Of a stretch of 64,000 bases of DNA, positions 33,791 to 46,458 are shown one piece after another (the stretch's first letter is position 1; the number at the start of each line of letters is the position of its first letter). The position numbers and the translations under genes were made by a program. A model generated the notes under the pieces. The model made no database searches. It worked only from the letters and a program-made list of their open reading frames with translations, and had not been told where the DNA came from. The stretch covers positions 1,986,001-2,050,000 of the forward strand of contig NC_088325.1 in NCBI RefSeq assembly GCF_910592395.1, in the 5' to 3' direction. Origin of the DNA: Lineus longissimus. Lineage: Eukaryota; Nemertea; Pilidiophora; Heteronemertea; Lineidae.

Positions 33791-33833
33791 GGCTCCCAGG
33801 CCCTATTGCGTGGTAGCCAGCAGCTATGAGGCT
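33787..33833 (-). mobile_element. SINE head fragment
   Basis: GAGGCTCCCAGGCCCTATTG...CAGCTATGAGGCTC matches the tRNA-like head at 51400-51455 with an internal deletion. Confidence 0.6.
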
Positions 33834-34848
33834 CCAAAGTTGTCAGCCCAAAAAAGGAAACAAACTCAACTACTTTTTAACTTTACCAAGTTCTGCCTTC
33901 AATAGGTTGAATAGCTTGTCGAATATCTCCATCACAAAGTGGCCAAAAACACGAGAACCTTATGTTGTTGAACATAAATCCGAGCTAATCTCATGTCCTT
34001 TGTTAACGTCGTTATTGCCCCGACCATACTTTGATCAGATTCTGATTGGCTTTTCATGTTCTTCAATTGTGGGCTATTGATTGGCGATACATGTATATGG
34101 TGATATGGCAAGACGAAATTCTGGTTTCGAATATTCTGGTTTCGAATAGTATGTCATGATTCGAGTTGTAAGGTAAGGTGGTACAATCATAGCCACAGTA
34201 CAATTATACATGTAGCCTCTACAGTGTTGAAAAGAGCATGATTCTTAAAGGCAAGCCAGATATCCCAGCCAACCAAACCCAATAAGACGTTCCCTATCAA
34301 TATTCTCGATCAATAAGCAACGATTCCACAAGATTGGATGCGGGACATGAATCGCGTTTTTCCAATAAATCTGCCATTCTCAGATGACAAAGTCATTTCT
34401 GGTTTTTCTAAAAGGAATGCGGTTCTAATGGAGGCAATAGAATTTGGCCTGAGTCAGAAAAATTGAAGAATTTTTATCAGATTTTCGCAGCGTTGATGCA
34501 GTGTTGCATATAATTGCACGACCACAGGCACGTTTTTAGAAAGAAGTATCATTTTTGCCACTTTTTGGGGGTACATCCGAATCTTAAACTTCCTTGAGGG
34601 TACATAAAACATACCCTAGGGTCTCTGCCAGAGACCCTGACTGAATGACGATGTGCTTCTATGCGCAAGGATATTTTTAGACACAGGCACGTGTTCATCC
34701 ATGATTTACGCGTTGATCTAGCTGCCATGAATAAAAATAACACGGGCTTACAGTTATCAGTTATTCTGAGAATCGAAAAGAATGTCACAGCTGTGAAATG
34801 GAAATCAGAAAGGAATACTCGCCTAGGGACACCACCCTGACCACAAAG
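33834..34848. other. intergenic sequence
   Basis: Holds a short TAAGGTAAGGTGGTACAATC motif at about 34170, which matches the arm of the element at 39377. No gene seen. Confidence 0.4.
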
Positions 34849-34849
34849 C

Positions 34850-37695
34850 TCTGGGGATCCGTGGTGGAAGTCTCTAGGAGAGCTGACTGCGTATCAGAAG
34901 TGGACTGCCTGTCTTACGCATCTCAAAAGTTCCAAAGCTCTCAGGCTCTGTGGTGGAAGTCTCTAGGACAGCTAACTGCGTATCAGAAATGGACTGCCTG
35001 TCTAATGCGTCTCAAAAGTTCCAAAGCTCTCGGGCTCTGTGGTGGAAGTCTCTAGGACAGCTGACTGCGTATCAGAAGTCGACTGCCTGTCTTACGCATC
35101 TCAAAAGTTCCAAACCTCTCGGGCTCTGTGGTGGAAGTCACTAGGACAGCTGACTGCATATCAGAAGTCGACTGCCTGTCTTACGCATCTCAGAAGTTCC
35201 AAAGCTCTCAGGCTCTGTGGTGGAAGTCTCTAGGAGAGCTGACTGCGTATCAGAAATGGACTGACTGTGTAACGCATCTCAAAAGTTCCAAACCTCTCAG
35301 GTTCTGTGGTGGAAGTCTCTAGGACAGCTGACTGCGTATCAGAAATGGACTGCCTGTCTAACGCATCTCAGAAGTTCCAAAGCTCTCGGGCTCTGTGATG
35401 GAAGTCTCTAGGACAGCTGACTGCGTATCAGAAATGGACTGCCTGTCTAACGCATCTCAGAAGTTCCAAAGCTCTCAGGTTCTGTGTAGGAAGTCTCTAG
35501 GACAGCTGACTGCATATCAGAAATGGACTGACTCTTACGCATCTCAAAAGTTCCAAACCTCTCAGGCTCTGTGGTGGAAGTCTCTAGGACAGCTGACTGT
35601 GTATCAGAAATGGACTGCCTGTCTAATGCATCTCAAAAGTTCCAAAGCTCAGGGGCTCTGTGGTGGAAGTCTCTAGGACAGCTGACTGCATATCAGAAAT
35701 GGACTGCCTGTCTTACGCATCTCAAAAGTTCCAAAGCTCAGGGGCTCTGTGGTGGAAGTCTCTAGGACAGCTGACTGCGTATCAGAAATGGACTGTCTGT
35801 CTTACGCATCTAAAAAGTTCCAGACTTCTCAGGCTCTGTGGTGGAAGTCTCTAGGACAGCTGACTGCGTATCAGAAATGGACTGCCTGTGTAACGCATCT
35901 CAAAAGTTCCAAAGCTCTCGGGCTCTGTGGTGGAAGTCTCTAGGACAGCTGACTGCGTATCAGAAGTCGACTGCCTGTCTTACGCATCTCAAAAGTTCCA
36001 AACCTCTCAGGCTCTGTGGTGGAAGTCTCTAGGACAGCTGACTGCGTATCAGAAGTCGACTGCCTGTCTTACGCATCTCAAAAGTTCCAAAGCTCAGGGG
36101 CTCTGTGGTGGAAGTCTCTAGGACAGCTGACTGCATATCAGAAATGGACTGCCTGTCTTACGCATCTCAAAAGTTCCAAAGCTCAGGGGCTCTGTGGTGG
36201 AAGTCTCTAGGACAGCTGACTGCGTATCAGAAATGGACTGTCTGTCTTACGCATCTAAAAAGTTCCAGACCTCTCAGGCTCTGTGGTGGAAGTCTCTAGG
36301 ACAGCTGACTGCGTATCAGAAATGGACTGTCTGTCTTACGCATCTAAAAAGTTACAGACCTCTCAGGCTCTGTGGTGGAAGTCTCTAGGACAGCTGACTG
36401 CGTATCAGAAATGGACTGCCTGTGTAACACATCTCAAAAGTTCCAAAGCTCTCAGGCTCTGTGGTGGAAGTCTCTAGGACAGCTGACTGCGTATCAGAAA
36501 TGGACTGCCTGTGTAACACATCTCAAAAGTTCCAAAGCTCTCGGGCTCTGTGGTGGAAGTCTCTAGGACAGCTGACTGCGTATCAGAAGTCGACTGCCTG
36601 TCTTACGCATCTCAAAAGTGCCAAACCTCTCAGGCTCTGTGGTGGAAGTCTCTAGGACAGCTGACTGCGTATCAGAAGTCGACTGCCTGTCTTACGCATC
36701 TCAAAAGTTCCAAAGCTCTCAGGCTCTGTGGTGGAAGTCTCTAGGACAGCTGACTGCGTATCAGAAATGGACTGACTGTCTTACGCATCTCAAAAGTTCC
36801 AAAGCTCTCAGGCTCTGTGGTGGAAGTCTCTAGGACAGCTGACTGCATATCAGAAATGGACTGACTGTCTAACGCATCTCAAAAGTTCCAAAGCTCTCAG
36901 GCTCTGTGGTGGAAGTCTCTAGGACAGCTGACTGCGTATCAGAAGTCGACTGCCTGTCTTACGCATCTCAAAAGTGCCAAACCTCTCAGGCTCTGTGGTG
37001 GAAGTCTCTAGGACAGCTGACTGCGTATCAGAAGTCGACTGCCTGTCTTACGCATCTCAAAAGTTCCAAAGCTCTCAGGCTCTGTGGTGGAAGTCTCTAG
37101 GACAGCTGACTGCGTATCAGAAATGGACTGACTGTCTTACGCATCTCAAAAGTTCCAAAGCTCTCAGGCTCTGTGGTGGAAGTCTCTAGGACAGCTGACT
37201 GCATATCAGAAATGGACTGACTGTCTAACGCATCTCAAAAGTTCCAAAGCTCTCAGGCTCTGTGGTGGAAGTCTCTAGGACAGCTGACTGCGTATCAGAA
37301 ATGGACTGCCTGTCTTACGCATCTCAAAAGTTCCAAAGCTCTCAGGCTCTGTGGTGGAAGTCTCTAGGACAGCTGACTGCGTGTCAGAAATGGACTGACT
37401 GTCTTACGCATCTTAAAAGTTCCAAAGCTCTCAGGCTCTGTGGTGGAAGTCTCTAGGACAGCTGACTGCATATCAGAAATGGACTGACTGTCTAACGCAT
37501 CTCAAAAGTTCCAAAGCTCTCGGGCTCTGTGGTGGAAGTCTCTAGGACAGCTGACTGCGTATCAGAAATGGACTGACTGTCTTACGCATCTCAAAAGTTC
37601 CAAAGCTCAGGGGCTCTGTGGTGGAAGTCTCTAGGACAGCTGACTGCATATCAGAAGTGGACTGACTGTCTAACGCATCTCAAAAGTTCCAACGT
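34850..37695. repeat. 89-bp minisatellite, about 32 copies
   Basis: Unit contains CTCTGTGGTGGAAGTCTCTA, GGACAGCTGACTGCGTATCA and CATCTCAAAAGTTCCAAAGC, spaced 89 bp throughout. Each unit yields the same 64-codon open frame because 89 shifts frame each time; none is a gene. A 4-unit block (356 bp) is duplicated: 36550-36905 matches 36906-37261. Confidence 0.97.
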
Positions 37696-37910
37696 AGCAG
37701 AAGAAGAAGCACTACGAACTTGCCTTTACTTCTTGCAAGATCATTTCAAAGCAAAAAGCTCAGGGGCTCTGTGGTGGAACTCTCTAGGACAGCTGACAGA
37801 AGGAGTGGCCTGTCTATGGCGAAAGCAGAAGAAGAAGAAGAAAACACTTGGATCTTGCCTTCACTTCATGCAAGATTGTTTCAAGGTAAAAAGCTCGATG
37901 TCAGAGAACT
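37696..37910 (+). repeat. diverged edge of 89-bp array
   Basis: A decayed unit (GGGGCTCTGTGGTGGAACTC) with AGAAGAAGAAG stretches and a short direct repeat (CTTGCCTT...TTCATGCAAGAT / CTTGCCTTTACTTCTTGCAAGAT). Confidence 0.6.
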
Positions 37911-38253
37911 CTAATTGTTTGCCGCCAACTCTTGATAGATTGGCAAAATCAATTTCACCATACTGAGTCGGCTGTTATTTTGTGATATGTACATTGTGTT
38001 CGATGCAGTGCGGGATGACGTATCATGATCATGGGACCATACTTTAAAGAATGACTCAAACTTTCTGACAGATTGATTATCGTGGAGCTGAGCGCTTGAA
38101 GTGAATTGTGGCCGTGGCTTGCCGTGAAAATAAGGCTTCGCGAAACGAAAATCTGTTTGGGTAATGTCCTGGCCATAGAGATATTGGGTCAGAAAAGTTG
38201 ACATGGAACGACAATAACAAAGAATTCACAGCGAAAATAACAAATTTACCAAT

Positions 38254-38442
38254 TGTGACCCGCCATGCCAAATGAGTCGCATGTCGCTCCGAGCTTGACA
38301 GGTTGAGATGGACTGGTTGTTCATTTCACTATTCTCTGCCTTTTATGAAATCTGAGTATATCAATTTCTTCTATTATGTCCTGGTGTCATTTTAGGCTCA
38401 TCTTCTGTGCGACATGCGACTCATTATGTGGTGGTGGGTCAC
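38254..38442. mobile_element. TIR MITE (GTGACCCRCCA), copy 1
   Basis: GTGACCCGCCATGCCAAATG at the left and complement GTGACCCACCACCACATAAT at the right, both continuing GAGTCGCATGTCGC. Second copy at 62930-63117. Confidence 0.75.
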
Positions 38443-39007
38443 AATTTCTCTTAAAAATATAAATTTTATTTTTTCCCTCCTGAGGTGGTAGTTGCGAACA
38501 TTGTTCCCTGGGAAAAGATACTTTATGGTTTCTTGTGCGAAAATATTTCGCTAAAATATTCCCGCAAAAATTTCAATAGGATTCTTGGCAATCTGTCCTA
38601 TCATGAAGGGTTAACATTTAGACCGTGAAATGAACAAGTTCATGAAGTTAAATGACCCATCACTGATCATGTTTCCCGATATCATTGTTGTAATTGACAA
38701 AAAGTCCCTGTGGATTTCACGAATTCCCAACTGATTCTGTAATTCCTGTCAATTTAACTCAAACAAAGACAATTAAGAGATTTTACAAAATTAATCGCTG
38801 CCCTTGGCGTGAAGGAGAGTTGACTAAGCGCTCTAGTCTCAATAGATTTTAATGAAATATTGTCAAACTCAATATGATATTGGGAGCTTATTTTACTTAT
38901 GTTTCATAGCTGGGAAAAAGATGTCTCTACTCAACTTCACGAAAAAAATACACTGCATGCAAAACGAGTCTAAAATGGGTAGGAAATTTGTCCAGGCACG
39001 TTTCCAT

Positions 39008-39042
39008 CCAGAGGATGTCCTTAATAGAGAGGTTCTACTGTA
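39008..39042 (+). mobile_element. CTCTCTATTAAGG MITE, short 3' fragment
   Basis: AGAGGATGTCCTTAATAGAG to TTCTACTGTA. Confidence 0.75.
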
Positions 39043-39376
39043 CTTTCTCTTTCCCATCTTTGGAAAGAAAGGAAGTCTCAATCGAAGTGGGTGAGCAGAT
39101 TCATCTCTGCTACAGCTGGGTTAGTTTGGTGGTTATTTTATAGGTGGCTCTGTGGGTTATTCTCGCCTCAGTCTTGGCTGTTGTTCTTTTTTGCTGTGGT
39201 GAAGTCCTTGATATCTTTCGAAACTCACACGAGTTGCTGCTGGCCATTTCTTCCCTCCGTATTTACAAACCTGAAATGATGTGAAATCTTTGGGAGTCAG
39301 GTGATTGTCTTGTTAAAGGCCTATGTGTTCGTTCAAAATTTTAAAATTGAATTTGAGAAATTTTTAGTTCTGTAAA

Positions 39377-39569
39377 TGTAAGGTAAGGTGATGAAATTAT
39401 AGCCCTGGTGCAGTTCAAGCCTCTGTGTGCATTGATATGTACTGCCAGCGGTTTTCTACACTGTTGAGGGTATAATTGTACCACCTTATCATACAACTTG
39501 GATATACCTCTATACCCCCAGGGGCTATAATTGTGCTGGGGCTACAATTGTATCACCTTACCTTACACA
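39377..39569. mobile_element. TIR element giving rise to the adjacent array
   Basis: Left arm TGTAAGGTAAGGTGATGAAA...ATAGCCC and right complement TGTAAGGTAAGGTGATACAA...GTAGCCCC. Confidence 0.7.
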
Positions 39570-39930
39570 TAAGCTAGAATTGTATCACTTTACCTTACAC
39601 ATAAACTACAATTGTATCACTTTACCTTACACATAAACTAGAATTGTATCACTTTACCTTACACATAAACTACAATTGTATCACTTTACCTTACACATAA
39701 ACTACAATTGTGTCACTTTACCTTACACATAAACTACAATTGTGTCACTATACCTTACACATAAACTATAATTGTATCACTTTACCTTACACATGAACTA
39801 CAATTGTATCACTTTACCTTACACATCAACTACAATTGTGTCACTTTACCTTACACATAAACTACAATTGTATCACTTTACCTTACACATAAACTACAAT
39901 TATATCACTTTACCTTACACATAAACTTCA
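39545..39930. repeat. 32-bp minisatellite, about 12 copies
   Basis: Unit CTACAATTGTATCACTTTAC plus CTTACACATAAA. The unit equals the right arm of the element at 39377-39569. Confidence 0.95.
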
Positions 39931-40011
39931 TAACTTTCATCAGGTTGACATGGCTGGTGGTACAGTGGTAATGTTGATTAACCAGTGGCACAAGTAATAT
40001 GGTGTAGGCCT

Positions 40012-40341
40012 TTAAAGGGTAACTCGTGTCAAATTTCACCATATAATGTTTTAGCTGTTTTTGACAAATGACTACGTCACTTTCTCATAAATCGGTAAGG
40101 TTTTCGAATCGATATGCACATTTTCAAGAAAATTGATGGTTTAATCCCGCCTCGATGCCGTTGAAATTGCGCTACGCCGACGACGTTTTCGGTGATGACG
40201 TCACAACATGAACATTTTCGCGGTCGCGGTGGTTTACATTCAGCGATTTTATAATAAATCTAATCAAAAATGGAAAATTTGAGCTTTACATTTGTGATCA
40301 ACAATTAAAAAGTTGTAAATCACATCATAGTATCATTTTAA
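40012..40341 (-). mobile_element. TTAA-bounded MITE, copy 4
   Basis: Begins TTAAAGGGTAACTCGTGTC and ends TAGTATCATTTTAA. Shows a local rearrangement near 40150-40190 (GAAATTGCGCTACGCCGACG) absent from the other copies. Confidence 0.85.
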
Positions 40342-40418
40342 AAATCGAGGGTGCAGCAGCAACCCGTGTGCACAAAATCGGGCAAAGACTCCTTCAGAGA
40401 CTGATATTGATAGCTAAT

Positions 40419-40600
40419 TACAGTGGAATCTCCCTTAGCGGATACCTCTCTATTAAGGACAACCTCTCAATTAAGGACACTAGGTTTGGTCCCAAATTGG
40501 TTGTTTCCATTCAATTTGACCTCTCTGATCAGGACACCTCTGTATTAAGGACAGCACTTGTCAGTCCCGTGGGTGTCCTTAATAGAGAGGTTCTACTGTA
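40419..40600 (+). mobile_element. CTCTCTATTAAGG MITE, reference full copy
   Basis: 182 bp from TACAGTGGAATCTCCCTTAG to GAGAGGTTCTACTGTA. Contains four direct or inverted versions of CTCTCTATTAAGGACA. TA at both tips and CAGT termini suggest a Tc1/mariner-type non-autonomous element. No coding capacity. Confidence 0.9.
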
Positions 40601-40938
40601 TCAACTTGCCAGAAATAACATCAAGAATGGCGTGAATGTTGAAAGAAAGTCATCTGAAATAATGTTGTGTTTGCCTCCCGAAACAGTGGCTGGTGCGTGA
40701 GAGAGGAGGAACTGCTAATAATATTTACAAAGGCTTCTGGGACAGATGACGAATTCTTCTCTATGGGATCGTTAAGTTTTTCTGCACTAATTAACAAGTT
40801 ATTCTGTACTAATTAAGCAAATTATCACTTCCGATGATGGCAATATGATATGGGCGTTTCACTTCTGATATTACTGGTTTTGTCGTTCGCATTTGGGTTT
40901 TGGTATTTGTTTATGCTCTACAGGTCTGGTTGGAAGTG

Positions 40939-41043
40939 TATTGGAACCCCCATTAGCGGACACCTCTATAATCAGGACACCTCTCTATTAAGGACACTGC
41001 TTGCAAGTCCTGACGGTATCCTTAATAGAGAGGGTCTACTGTA
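40939..41043 (+). mobile_element. CTCTCTATTAAGG MITE, internally deleted
   Basis: TATTGGAACCCCCATTAGCG to GGGTCTACTGTA; about 75 bp of the middle is missing. Confidence 0.82.
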
Positions 41044-42885
41044 ACTTCCCTTGATGTATGAACATTCTCTCCAACTATAGCTGCCTTCAATGGCATTTTG
41101 AGTCTAGGGGTCCAGCCCCCCCCTCCCCTACTTGTGTACCCCCCTACTTGTGCAGAGTATAGTCAATTCTTTGGGGGGGGGTCAGAACCACTTCTGGACT
41201 TAATGTCAGACAATATAATATCACTAAGTCGTGGGTCTTATTGCCAGGACGTTAATTCCAATAAGAAATTGGCGATATTATGCAAAACGTTCCGTTTCGA
41301 TGACGATGCCATGGCAATATGTTGTCAGACGTTAGAACTTTTAAAATGGTATTCCGAAAGCGTAGAAAAATCAGAAAAAACTTTCAAGTTCTTTGGATGA
41401 ACCCTACCCTGCCCCTAGAGGAATTTGCGCCGAATCTGGATAGAATTCACACCGTCTATTCTGGTACTGCTCGGAATACCGCATATCTGGATTAATTGTC
41501 TTAATTACCGCTCTCCAGGAGGCGAATAGGTATGTAACCGCATAATGGCGGGCGCATGGGTACTGTTATTGGGTTGTGATCGTTTTTAAATCGTTAGGCT
41601 GTTTTAACCCCTTCTGTTCTCTCTGTGATAGCACTGTGTCAATTTCAAATGAGTTTGATTATAGCACTAGGATTTATTTTGAGTGACGGCAGTTCTGGGT
41701 CAGTACATGTAACTGATTGAATAATATGTTGTCTACTTGGATTTTATCAAAATAGCATTCTGCGACACTACTATTTATAGCTCACAAGGTCATTTAAATA
41801 AGATATTGATGACGTTTTAGTCACGTGACAGTCGGACATCGACACTTATTTCTGCACATTTGAGTTTATTTCAAAGTCAATTATCTTTGACCCTGCATTG
41901 TTTTTAGCATGAATGATACCTAGAGTCAGAGAGAGAAATATTCAGAACAATTATGTAGTATTTCCAACACTCGGACATGTGCCAGATTGAATCTTAACTG
42001 CCCTAGTTAGAAAGCCTGAATCCATTACGAAACCGCATGTTTGTCCGACATTGCCTGTAATTCAGCGATGGGGAAATAGAGGGCAGCAGCTGCAGTGATG
42101 TCATCTTTGCGGAATGCTATTGACACGTGGTTAGAAAGGGTTAACCAGAAAAATGTCACATGAATAGAAACGACCGTAAGGAAACTGGCAAAATCTGCCG
42201 CTGTAACTTGTAATTAGTCCAGTGTACCGCACAATGGACTGCTTCCAGGTGAGATGAAATTTATGGTGGAAAGTCACAGAGTAATATCGAGTCGTCATAG
42301 TTACTAAATGGGAAACGTCATTAATGTGCCGCGCGACTGATTTCGGCGGCCAAGTAAGCGGATTTGCCTGAGAACAAAAGATTTAATCGTCCAATGGTAA
42401 ATCACGATGACATTTGTTTAATTGTCATAGTCTCGGCGCGTTTGGGCGATGGATTCGTGATTGCTTAAAGTGATTTCTGATTGGTTAACGTGATTTTAAT
42501 AAGTGGATGTCGGGCCAGGTAACGAGAATTGTGATGCATTGCCACGTTATGTAACTTTGCGACAATGGCCGTCAGATTTTCAATAAAAGTGGCCAAAATG
42601 GCCCAACAATGGTCATATTGTTACTGCCATGTCTTAGGATGCAGATTGAGTTCGTTGCCCACTTTTGGCAGTTAGATGATGTTTTGGAGGGAACTCAACA
42701 GTTTATTGTATTGTACTGTGATCAGGATTAGGGAGTCAGGGGTGGAAATTTGTTCCAAAACTTAAGAGTTGACCATCGGCACCATCATTTTGGCTTGAGA
42801 AATTGATACCTCACTGTTGCTATTGGTTGTCTCATTAAAACCGCGACCTGAAATCAATATCATATACAGCGATTGTCAGTTTTAC
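41044..42885. other. intergenic or intron sequence
   Basis: C-rich and G-rich runs near 41116-41180. ACAATGGACTGCTTCCAG|GTGAGA at 42230-42252 resembles a tiny start-codon exon but is unsupported. A repeat arm (TTGACCATCGGCACCATCAT) lies near 42770. Confidence 0.4.
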
Positions 42886-43007
42886 CCGCACACATGAGAT
42901 ATTTTTGTTGCACATCGTGGTAACTATAGTCACAAGTCATAGCAACCCGCAGACATGAGATATTTTTGTTGCACATCGTGGTAACTATAGTCACAAGTCA
43001 TAGCAAC
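42886..43007. repeat. two tandem copies, 61 bp
   Basis: ACATGAGATATTTTTGTTGC and TAACTATAGTCACAAGTCAT each occur twice, 61 bases apart. Confidence 0.92.
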
Positions 43008-44340
43008 AAAAATCTCTTGTTAGCACAGTACCGAATTGTAGCTGTGAAACAGGAGATTTTCTTGATGATTATTGCATGTGACAAACTGCTAGCTGGAGAG
43101 TCCAATAAATAAGGGTTAAATTGCGCTACCCTCGATGTTAAAAGACCAAAGGCTAAATTTTTCAACGCACAATCCACTCTTCCTAATGTACATGCCACTT
43201 AAACTGAACAGCCATTAAAGTTAGCGAAAAAATCTTGAAAATCGATCGGTGGTTTTATACTCAAGGGCATGAAAGTCGATCAATTATTTCAGGGGATCAA
43301 GGGAGATGTTTTGTCTTGAAAAAACAGAGGTGGCTTAGTTTCAGACAATCTATAATGGAGTCTTCGTAAACAAGGGAATATGTTATAGGTCGCGATTTAT
43401 AGTCTGATAGCTAGATCAGCCAATTGGGCCATCTGCTCATGGAAAATCTTTTTCGATCGCATTTTTTCCGATTAAAGTCAGAATTTCCATGATATCTGAT
43501 ATGAATCAAGATGGTTGGCTTATTGGTTGATTATTATGAATACTTTGTCTTTCTTAGACAATGGATTTCTGCAACGTTTTGGAATTCCACAGTTTCCCGG
43601 ACTGATAGCACTTGTCTTGTCCTTCTCCTGAATAGATTCAGTTTACTACAGTATTCAAAGAGGGAGATACTAGTATTCCCTTACTCTCAAAGGCGCCGGC
43701 CCGAATGAAAACAATTCTAGAAAAATTACGAGGTGCAGTCGTTGTTAGGAATGCTGCCAGTTTATTTATTTGAGCCGATTCCATAACATTCCTATTTTGT
43801 TTAGTTCTTTACCTGCTTGGTAGGGGGAAGCACTAGTCCTGCTATTCTGAAAGGTATGAGCGTTGTAGCTGCACATAAATTAAAAATATAGAAAATTTGT
43901 AAAAAAATGTTAGGTATCACTGCAGTTGTTTTTAAGATACGTTCCAAGTTTATTTTACAGTGTGGCAAAGGTTGGTGTTGAGTTTCTTAAGCGAGATTCT
44001 TTGAACGAAAAAATACCTCCTAGCTGCATCTGTTAGTTGTTCTCATTTGTAGAATCATTTTCAGGCTAATGACCTTGACAGGCTTTATCCATTAGCTGAA
44101 AGATCTCAGCTACACCTACACTGTGCTTTACTGGAGACCACGTTTTAGCTCAAGGACAGGGGTTGGCAGCGAAACAAAAAGAATCATGCTAAAATTTCTA
44201 TTCATGTAGAAATTAAACTCTAAACTGCATTTCTGGTGATAACATTTGTAGAATTTCATTGTCAATATCTTTTTCTTGGCTGATGACCTCGACAGGCTTT
44301 GCTCAGTTGTTGAAAGCTTGCCTCTAGTGGTAGTGTCCTT
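43008..44340. other. intergenic or intron sequence
   Basis: No exon or repeat family supported. Confidence 0.45.
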
Positions 44341-44344
44341 GGCT

Positions 44345-44700
44345 TCACATTTGACAGCCCCAGTAAGCAACGGGTTAAAGATATCTTACACTAACATTTG
44401 TAACTCAAAAACCTTTACCTGTCAATTTTGGGTGCAAGAACTGACAAAGTGATACCAAGTGTTTAAGTGGGGGGGGGGGGTGGTGGTGGTGGTGGTGGGG
44501 GGGGGGGGATATTGAGAATTGCCACAACCTATTGACATTACCATTCATTGGAAAGCTCAGGACCTGCACTTTCTGGTAGAATCATTGGTATCACATTTGA
44601 CAGCCCCAGTAAGCAATGGGTTAAAGATCTCTTACACTAACATTTGTAACTCAAAAACCTTTACCTATCATTTCAGGTGCCAAAACTGACAGAGAGTAAG
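44345..44700. repeat. direct duplication flanking a G-rich tract
   Basis: TTTGACAGCCCCAGTAAGCA to CTCAAAAACCTTTACCT occurs at about 44350-44421 and 44596-44665. Confidence 0.85.
44469..44509 (+). repeat. G-run / (GGT)n tract
   Basis: Two G runs of about 11-12 flank five or six GGT units. Top-strand G-quadruplex potential. Confidence 0.9.
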
Positions 44701-44714
44701 ACAGATGCCTTAAG
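44677..44714 (+). CDS. possible 38-base micro-exon
   Basis: Strong acceptor CCTATCATTTCAG and strong donor TTAAG|GTAAGA. Only phase 0 is open, reading VPKLTESKTDAL. The related upstream copy of this region (near 44430) lacks the splice signals. Unsupported otherwise. Confidence 0.2.
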
Positions 44715-45814
44715 GTAAGACCAAGTTTATCCAGGGTTCGTGCAGATTTTTCTCGCAAAAGTATTTCTGTTGTTTGTTTTATGCAGGGTTTGCCCTTGGT
44801 TTTTACCCAAATATTATTTTTCCGGAAAAAAAGCAGCACAATTGCATAAGTGACATGGCACTCTATGCTATCACAAACCATGAAATGATTAGAGTGTTCG
44901 ACTGTATCTGACTCTAAAACGAGAGAGTTTCGTTGCAGCAACCTACAATAATTATCGCACAAGACAAAAATCTCTTGTTTGCTGGGTCGTTGCAGGTAAC
45001 TGCGACTAGAAGCGGCCATTGCTGCAACCAGCATTCATATCTAACCCATGTGATATCCAGTTTAATTTTTTTATCACACTTATATGATATTTGTCCCAGG
45101 TCACTGCAAGAGAAATGTCTTGTTTGCGGGGACACGACACCCCCGTCACTAGGTCAGCACACCAGATGTCTCACAAAACATTTCTCTAAATCTGAAAGTT
45201 AAAAAACAATGATTGCTCCTGAAATCATCCTTTCATCTGCTTCAGTGAACTTACACGAAAAACAGGAAGGCCAAGATGATTCTGCTGAGTTCTGATTGGT
45301 TGAATTAGGTCACATGGTCTTTGTAAAAGAACGATGACATTTCCTTCATTGTCCGATGGGTCGTTAACTTTCGATGATTTTTCAGGTGAAAGGAAGTGAG
45401 ATTGTGTAGAGATGCTCCTTCAGTGAAAAGATTCTGTTTTTGTATAGAAAGTGTTTTTTTCTTCTTCTAAAAGACGAGAAAAAACCAGCCCGAGCATTCA
45501 GTTGTGTCAAACCTTCGCTGTAAAAGAGTGTATTCCAAATTATCAGGTACAGGGTGTACCAAATTAAGGGAACCCAAATTACTGTCAATTGGCTGTTTGA
45601 GTGCAGCTATGGCACTTTTCAAATGGGTATCCTGATATCTTTGCAATGTAAAATTGAAAGACTCTGATTATAGTGTGTCAAAATGAGGTGAGGAGGTTGG
45701 GTCACTTGACTCTGACACTTAATTGAGCAATTTGCTCCCAACAGTTTTGGGGGTCAGTCCATGCATTGCACTGGGCTGAAGTGTGTGTAAAAATGAGTGT
45801 CTTCAGGCTCAGCG

Positions 45815-46400
45815 TAGGGGAGTCTATACAACACCACAGTGTCCGCCCTCATCGCAGTGTCCGTTGTCGTCGTCGTCGTCTGTCGTCGCAAACAAATAAC
45901 TTGTCCTTGGTAATTTTTGGCTTTTTTGGCTCATCGTTGGGGAGTCTATACATCACCACAGTGTCCGTCCTCATCGTCGTCCTTCGTCACAAACAAATAA
46001 CTTGTCCTTGGTAATTTTTGGCTTTTTGACTCATCGTTGGGGAGTCTATACATCACCACAGTGTCCATCCTCGTCGTCGTCCTTCGTCGCAAACAAATAA
46101 ATTGTCCTTGATAGTTTTTGGCTTTTTTGGCTCATCGTTGGGGAGTCTATACATCACCACAGTGTCCGTCCTCATCGTCATCCTTCGTCACAAACAAATA
46201 ACTTGTCCTTGGTAATTTTTGGCTTTTTTGGCTCATCGTTGGGGAGTCTATACATCACCACAGTGTCCGTCCTCGTCGACGTCCTTTGTCGCAAACAGAT
46301 AACTTGTCCTTGATAATTTTCGGCTCTCAGTAGGGGAGTCTATGCAACACCGCAGTGTTCATTGTCACCGCAGTGTCCGTCGTCGTCCTCGTCCGTCGTC
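45815..46400. repeat. about 101-bp tandem array, 5 units
   Basis: GGGGAGTCTATACATCACCA at 45939, 46039, 46140 and 46241, with edge units near 45818 and 46333. Each unit carries GTCGTC/CATCGTC runs and TTGTCCTTGGTAATTTTTGG. Confidence 0.9.
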
Positions 46401-46458
46401 ATCTGTATCCTGTTTCAAAAACAGTGGCAACGGATGAAAAGCATATTCCGTCCCCACA

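Noticed and set aside
34798-37456. Series of 64-93 codon open frames
   Set aside because: Same frame re-created every 89 bp by the minisatellite, mostly from GTG starts; no gene.
39545-39930. CRISPR array
   Set aside because: 32-bp units are contiguous and near identical; no spacers.
40368-40700. 110-codon + frame
   Set aside because: Its centre is the MITE at 40419-40600; the same residues appear in frames at other MITE copies (51585, 25236).
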